Positions 60,747 through 64,000 of a DNA stretch of 64,000 nucleotides are shown piece by piece; positions within the stretch are counted from its first letter, which is position 1; each line of letters starts with the position of its first letter. The DNA comes from Protaetiibacter mangrovi (GTDB lineage: Bacteria; Actinomycetota; Actinomycetes; Actinomycetales; Microbacteriaceae): contig NZ_JANTHX010000007.1 of assembly GCF_024752305.1 (NCBI RefSeq), positions 210,433-274,432 on the forward strand, in the 5' to 3' direction. A program made the translations under genes and the position numbers. The notes under the pieces are model-generated. The model had not been told where the DNA came from and did no database searches. It was given only the letters and a program-made list of their open reading frames with translations.

Positions 60747-61635
60747 AGCGAAGGTGAGGTTCGACCTCGGGCCAGGTCGGCATCGAGGGGGAGGCGCCGG
60801 GGCGGGTCGTGGCGATCGCGGCGGCGACGGATGCGGCGCGCAGCGCATCCGGCTCGGCATCGCCCGCCGCGAGGCGGGCCACGAGCACGCCCGTGAAGGT
60901 GTCGCCGGCGCCGGTCGTGTCGACCGGGGTCACCGGGTGCGGCTGCACCTCCGCCACGATCTCGCCCCCGCGCGCCACGAGGGCGCCGCGCGCACCGCGC
61001 GTCATCACGACGGTGCCGACGCGCAGCGAGAGAGCGCGCGCGGCATCCGCCTCGTCGGAGACTCCGGCGAGCTCGCGCGCCTCGCCCGCGTTCGGCACGA
61101 GCACGTCGACGTGGTCGAGGAACCCGTCGGGCAGCGGCAATACGGGCGCCGGCGTGACGACCGTGGTCACCCCGACCGAACGCGCGAACGCGAGCGCCTC
61201 GGCGACGAGGGGCAGCGGGCGCTCGAACTGCACCACGAGGGAGCGGGCGGCGCGGATGGCGTCACGCTGCACGTCGTCGAGCGGCAGCTCCACGCCGTTC
61301 GCGTCGGGGACCACCACGATGGCGTTCTCGCCGCCGTCGAGCACGGAGATGTGGGCGGTGCCGGTGGGCCGTTCGACGAGCGCGATCCCCGTCGTGTCGA
61401 CCCCGGCCGCCGTGAGGGTCTCGCGCAGCTCCCGCCCGAAGGCGTCGCCGCCGACCGCGCCGAGGAACGCGACGTCGCCCCCGACCCGGGCGGCGGCGAT
61501 CGCCTGGTTGAGCCCCTTGCCCCCGGGCACCGTCGCGAACGACGAGCCGAACATGGTCTCCCCCGGCTCGGGCAGCCGCGGCTGCCGCACGACGAGATCC
61601 ATGTTGGCGCTCCCGAGCACCACGATGCTGCTCAC
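60745..61635 (-). CDS. rbsK: ribokinase
   Basis: A 296-residue PfkB-family sugar kinase that phosphorylates ribose at O5. It opens SSIVVLGSANMDLVVRQPRL, has FATVPGGKGLNQAIAAARVG (the first PfkB signature) and VDTTGAGDTFTGVLVARLA with the catalytic Asp (second signature). The GTG start overlaps the murB stop by 4 bp. No ribose transporter or Rbs operon is nearby; it is the last gene of the MaoC-MaoC-murB operon, so it may act on ribose from nucleoside breakdown. Other pentoses are possible substrates. Confidence 0.9.
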   Translation of the reverse strand: MSSIVVLGSANMDLVVRQPRLPEPGETMFGSSFATVPGGKGLNQAIAAARVGGDVAFLGAVGGDAFGRELRETLTAAGVDTTGIALVERPTGTAHISVLDGGENAIVVVPDANGVELPLDDVQRDAIRAARSLVVQFERPLPLVAEALAFARSVGVTTVVTPAPVLPLPDGFLDHVDVLVPNAGEARELAGVSDEADAARALSLRVGTVVMTRGARGALVARGGEIVAEVQPHPVTPVDTTGAGDTFTGVLVARLAAGDAEPDALRAASVAAAIATTRPGASPSMPTWPEVEPHLR

Positions 61636-62729
61636 AGCGCGACCCCCACGAAGACGGGCTCCGGATGCAGCACCACGCCGAACTCGGAGAGAACGCGCGT
61701 CTGCACGAAGTTCGCCAGCTGCACGACCTCCGCCGCGGTCGCCTGCCCGCGGTTGACGATGGCGAGGGTGTGCTTGGAGGAGATCGCGGCGCCCGAACCG
61801 GGCAGGGCGAAGCCGCGCGAGATCCCGGAGCGCTCGATGAGCCAGGCGGCCGACAGCTTCACGCGGTACTCGGCGGAGGCGAGGGCGGGCACCTCCTGTC
61901 CCGGCGCGAGCAGGCGATCACCCTCCTCGGCGACGACCGGCCACCGCGGCGCCTCCGCCGGCAGGGTGCGGGCGAACGACTCGGAGACGATGGGGTTGGT
62001 GAAGAACGAGCCCGCGCTCACCGAGTCGGGGTCGGCGGGGTCGAGCACCATGCCCTTCGAGGCGCGCAGCGCGAGCACCGCCCGGCGGGCGTCGGCGAGC
62101 GGCACGCGCTCGCCCTGCTCGACCCCGAGCGCGCCGGCGAGCTGCGCGTACGCGATCGGCGCCGACCAGCCGCCCGCGTCGAGGTCGAGCTCGATCGCGA
62201 GCACGATCCCCGCACGGCCGCGCTTGAGGGCGCTCGTGCGGTAGCCGAGCCCGAGCTCGTCGGCGTCGAGGCGCTGCACCTCGCCCGAGGCGTAGTCGAG
62301 GAAGTCGATGCCGACGAGGCGCTCGCCGAGCTCCTGCCCGTAGGCGCCGATGTTCTGCACGGGGGCGGCGCCGACGGTGCCCGGGATGCCGCTGAGCGCC
62401 TCCACCCCGGCGAGGCCGGCGTCGACCGTCGCGGCGACGAGCGCATCCCAGCCCTCCCCCGCGGCCGCGCGCACGCGGGCGTGGTGGCCGTCGCGGTCGA
62501 GCGCGATGTCGATCCCGCGGGTGACGGTGCGGATGACCGTGCCGTCGAATCCGTCGTCGGCGATCACCACGTTGGATCCCCCGCCGAGCAGCAGCCAGTC
62601 GTCGCCGCCGGCCCACACCTCGAGCGCCGTGCGCACGAGCTCGTCGCGGGTGGTCGGCGCGAGCAGCTCGCGGGCGGGGCCGCCGACGCGCAGCGTCGTG
62701 AGCCCGGCGAGCCCGGTCACCGGCGTCAC
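61632..62729 (-). CDS. murB: UDP-N-acetylenolpyruvoylglucosamine reductase
   Basis: A 365-residue FAD enzyme of peptidoglycan precursor synthesis, reducing enolpyruvyl-UDP-GlcNAc to UDP-MurNAc with NADPH. The FAD-binding PCMH domain has TLRVGGPARELLAP, DWLLLGGGSNVVIAD and LSGIPGTVGAAPVQNIGAYG; the catalytic Ser lies in SAGSFFTNPIV. It is slightly longer than the short type I enzymes. Its GTG overlaps the stop of the MaoC gene by 4 bp. It is in a four-gene operon with two dehydratase-like genes and rbsK. Confidence 0.95.
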   Translation of the reverse strand: MTPVTGLAGLTTLRVGGPARELLAPTTRDELVRTALEVWAGGDDWLLLGGGSNVVIADDGFDGTVIRTVTRGIDIALDRDGHHARVRAAAGEGWDALVAATVDAGLAGVEALSGIPGTVGAAPVQNIGAYGQELGERLVGIDFLDYASGEVQRLDADELGLGYRTSALKRGRAGIVLAIELDLDAGGWSAPIAYAQLAGALGVEQGERVPLADARRAVLALRASKGMVLDPADPDSVSAGSFFTNPIVSESFARTLPAEAPRWPVVAEEGDRLLAPGQEVPALASAEYRVKLSAAWLIERSGISRGFALPGSGAAISSKHTLAIVNRGQATAAEVVQLANFVQTRVLSEFGVVLHPEPVFVGVAL

Positions 62730-63148
62730 GCCTCCAGGCGCACGACCGCCTGGGCCTTGCCGAGCACGGTCTCGCCCGCGAAGGTGACGGTGAGGTCGAT
62801 GCGGGCGGCTCCCTCGTCGATCCGTCCCACCTTGGCGACGACCGTCACGACGGCGCCGTCGACGGGGTCGACCACCACGGGACGCGTGAACCGCACCTGG
62901 TAGTCGACGACCCGGCCGGCGTCGCCGACCCAGTCGACCACGGGCTGCACGGCGAGGCCCATGGTGAGCATCCCGTGGGCGAGCACGCCGGGGAGGCCCA
63001 CGGATGCGGCGATGTCGTCGCGGTAGTGGATCGGGTTGAAGTCGCCGGAGGCCCCGGCGTAGCGCACGAGGGAGTCGCGGCTGAGGGCGAAGTCGGCTTC
63101 GGCGACGACGTCGCCGACGGTCAGCGACGACAGGGCCGGGGCGCTCAT
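62726..63148 (-). CDS. MaoC-like dehydratase (HadB-like)
   Basis: A 140-residue hotdog-fold protein of the R-hydratase 2 type, with the catalytic pattern YAGASGDFNPIHYRDDIA (Asp and His of the hydratase 2 motif) and VLAHGMLTMGLAVQ. It resembles HadB, the catalytic half of the mycobacterial 3-hydroxyacyl-ACP dehydratase. Its ATG overlaps the partner gene's stop by 4 bp, indicating a heterodimer with the next protein. Outside mycolic-acid producers the pair probably serves fatty-acid elongation or a related pathway; this is inferred. Confidence 0.88.
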   Translation of the reverse strand: MSAPALSSLTVGDVVAEADFALSRDSLVRYAGASGDFNPIHYRDDIAASVGLPGVLAHGMLTMGLAVQPVVDWVGDAGRVVDYQVRFTRPVVVDPVDGAVVTVVAKVGRIDEGAARIDLTVTFAGETVLGKAQAVVRLEA

Positions 63149-63591
63149 TCGTCACCCCGCACGACGAGGCTCGAGGTGGCGGTCACCACGTGATCGCCGG
63201 ATGCGTCGGCCACCAGCGCGTCGGCGGTCACCATGGCGTGCCCGCCGAGGGTCTTGACGCTCGTGACGGTGAGGGTGGCCGTAAGCTCGTCGCCCGCGAC
63301 GATCGGTCGGCTGAAGCTGAACCGCTGGTCGCCGTGCACGACGCGGCTGAAGTCGATGCCGCCCTCCGGGTCGGCGAGCAGCTGCGCGAGCGCGTGCTCC
63401 TGCACGACGACGGCGAAGGTCGGGGGCGCCACCACATCCGCGTAGCCGGCGGCGCGGGCCGCCTCGGGGTCGTGGTGCAGGGGGTCGGTCGCGAACACGG
63501 CGCGCGCGAACTCGCGCACCTTCTCGCGCCCCACCAGGTAGGGGGCGGTCGGCGGATAGCTCCGCCCCTGGAGTTCGGGGTTGACGCTCAC
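63145..63591 (-). CDS. MaoC-like dehydratase N-terminal-type protein (HadA-like)
   Basis: A 148-residue hotdog-fold protein of the FAS1-like dehydratase type (HadA/HadC family): PYLVGREKVREFARAVFATD, DVVAPPTFAVVVQE and FSFSRPIVAGDELTATLTV. It lacks the full hydratase motif, as expected for the substrate-binding half that pairs with a HadB-like protein. GTG start at 63591. It begins the operon with murB; the same neighbours (HadA, HadB, tRNA-Trp, secE, nusG) are linked in mycobacteria. Confidence 0.86.
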   Translation of the reverse strand: MSVNPELQGRSYPPTAPYLVGREKVREFARAVFATDPLHHDPEAARAAGYADVVAPPTFAVVVQEHALAQLLADPEGGIDFSRVVHGDQRFSFSRPIVAGDELTATLTVTSVKTLGGHAMVTADALVADASGDHVVTATSSLVVRGDE

Positions 63592-63618
63592 GGGTCGAGA
63601 CTATCGCCCCGGACGATA

Positions 63619-63657
63619 CGGAACCCCGGCGACCGTAGGGGTCTCGCCGGGGTTCCG
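63619..63657 (-). terminator. strong hairpin between the 26-codon gene and the MaoC operon
   Basis: A perfect 14-bp stem (CGGAACCCCGGCGA at 63619-63632, complement at 63644-63657) with an 11-nt loop, 25 bp after the small-gene stop and 28 bp before the MaoC start. No U-run. It may terminate the small transcript or act as an attenuator for the operon behind it. Confidence 0.7.
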
Positions 63658-63681
63658 GGGGGTCTGTGCGGTGGTGCTGCC

Positions 63682-63762
63682 TTACTGGCAGGACTCGCAG
63701 TAGAGGTCGTCCATCGGGTCGACCGGAACTGCGTAGCCACCGACGGTGTCGACGTCGTTCAT
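63682..63762 (-). CDS. 26-residue conserved-looking peptide ending CESCQ
   Basis: A short gene encoding MNDVDTVGGYAVPVDP followed by MDDLYCESCQ. I do not recognise it. It is supported as a real gene by a strong ribosome site (GAGGGAGG about 6 bases before the ATG), a good promoter upstream and hairpins at both ends of the predicted transcript of about 190 nt. The peptide is acidic, with an AVPVDP centre and a C-terminal CxxC that could bind metal or form a disulfide. It could be a small regulatory or metal-binding peptide, a precursor of a modified peptide, or a leader peptide for the MaoC-murB operon 90 bp downstream. No modification enzyme is nearby. Confidence 0.7.
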   Translation of the reverse strand: MNDVDTVGGYAVPVDPMDDLYCESCQ

Positions 63763-63794
63763 GGCAACCTCCCTCAAAAGTCTCAACTGGTGGT

Positions 63795-63812
63795 CGAGGG
63801 TTTCGGCCCTCG
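63795..63812 (-). promoter_or_regulatory. hairpin at the 5' end of the small-gene transcript
   Basis: CGAGGG and CCCTCG (63795-63800 and 63807-63812) with a 6-nt loop, right at the predicted transcript start. Such 5' hairpins often protect short abundant mRNAs. Confidence 0.5.
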
Positions 63813-63821
63813 TGAGTCATC

Positions 63822-63851
63822 ACTATATAACGGGAATTTCACCGATGTCAT
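63822..63851 (-). promoter_or_regulatory. promoter of the 26-codon gene
   Basis: ATGACA (63851-63846), an 18-nt spacer and TATAGT (63827-63822), in a locally AT-rich stretch that stands out in this high-GC region. A TATATA alternative (63829-63824) gives a 16-nt spacer. Confidence 0.65.
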
Positions 63852-63947
63852 TCCCCAAGATGTTGTGTCTCGGCGTGTCGCGGGATTTTCTTCCGCGCCG
63901 CCGAATGCAGTCCATCACGCACCCCCGACATCGCTACGCTCGCCCCT

Positions 63948-64000
63948 GTGAGCGGCCTCGTCATCCCTCCCCCGGCATCGCGGGAGATGCACGCCCCGCA
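63948..64000 (+). CDS. start of a gene running off the window
   Basis: GTG at 63948 opens a frame reading VSGLVIPPPASREMHAP to the window end. No ribosome site precedes it, but TACGCT at 63935-63940 is a fair -10 box whose start would fall at or near the GTG, fitting leaderless translation, which is common in actinobacteria. The product cannot be identified from 17 codons. Confidence 0.4.
   Translation, partial: MSGLVIPPPASREMHAP

Overview
This window is about 70% GC and has short intergenic gaps, many 4-base start/stop overlaps (ATGA or GTGA), frequent GTG starts, a LysG/LysE-type pair, a LAxTG cell-wall anchor and an HNH protein of the 13E12/DUF222 kind. Together these point to a high-GC actinobacterium, most likely a member of the Microbacteriaceae. 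The call rests on gene content and style only. There are no transposases, phage genes or CRISPR arrays.

From 0.3 to 21 kb lies a plant-polysaccharide block. The first unit (minus strand, 0.3-8.9 kb) handles arabino-oligosaccharides: a GH1 glycosidase, a LacI regulator, a lipoprotein binding protein, two permeases, a GH51 arabinofuranosidase and a GH43 arabinanase lipoprotein. Matching TACAACGTTGTA-like operators lie at the regulator and binding-protein promoters. The second unit (8.9-17 kb) is a ROK repressor divergent from a xylo-oligosaccharide-type ABC transporter with GH3 and GH10 enzymes. The third is a LacI repressor divergent from xylA-xylB. Neither transporter unit encodes its own ATPase, so a shared ATPase must be elsewhere. 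A ThuA-like gene just after xylB appears broken near its 3' end.

From 21 to 33 kb are an orphan sugar-binding lipoprotein, a cyclase-family protein with an APC transporter, the reverse trans-sulfuration pair (cystathionine beta-synthase and a cystathionine gamma-synthase/lyase) behind striking AGACATGTCT palindromes, an ABC exporter, and a third sugar ABC transporter of alpha-glucoside type.

From 33 to 64 kb the minus strand carries a housekeeping backbone in transcription order: two MaoC-like dehydratases, murB, rbsK, tRNA-Trp, secE, nusG, rplK, rplA, rplJ and rplL. Accessory genes interrupt it repeatedly: two-component systems, PspC proteins, an ABC-2 transporter with its own kinase and regulator, a glycosyltransferase with a TetR regulator, a LAxTG surface protein, amino-acid exporters, oxidoreductases, a YqaJ-like nuclease and an AbiEi/DUF559-like protein. 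rplJ has a leader with an intrinsic terminator, which suggests attenuation.

The least explained elements are a 26-codon gene with its own promoter, strong ribosome site and hairpins upstream of the MaoC-murB operon; three copies of a 55-bp palindromic repeat, two of which bracket the DUF559 gene; a perfect 26-bp inverted repeat at 42 kb; and the palindromes upstream of the cystathionine beta-synthase gene.
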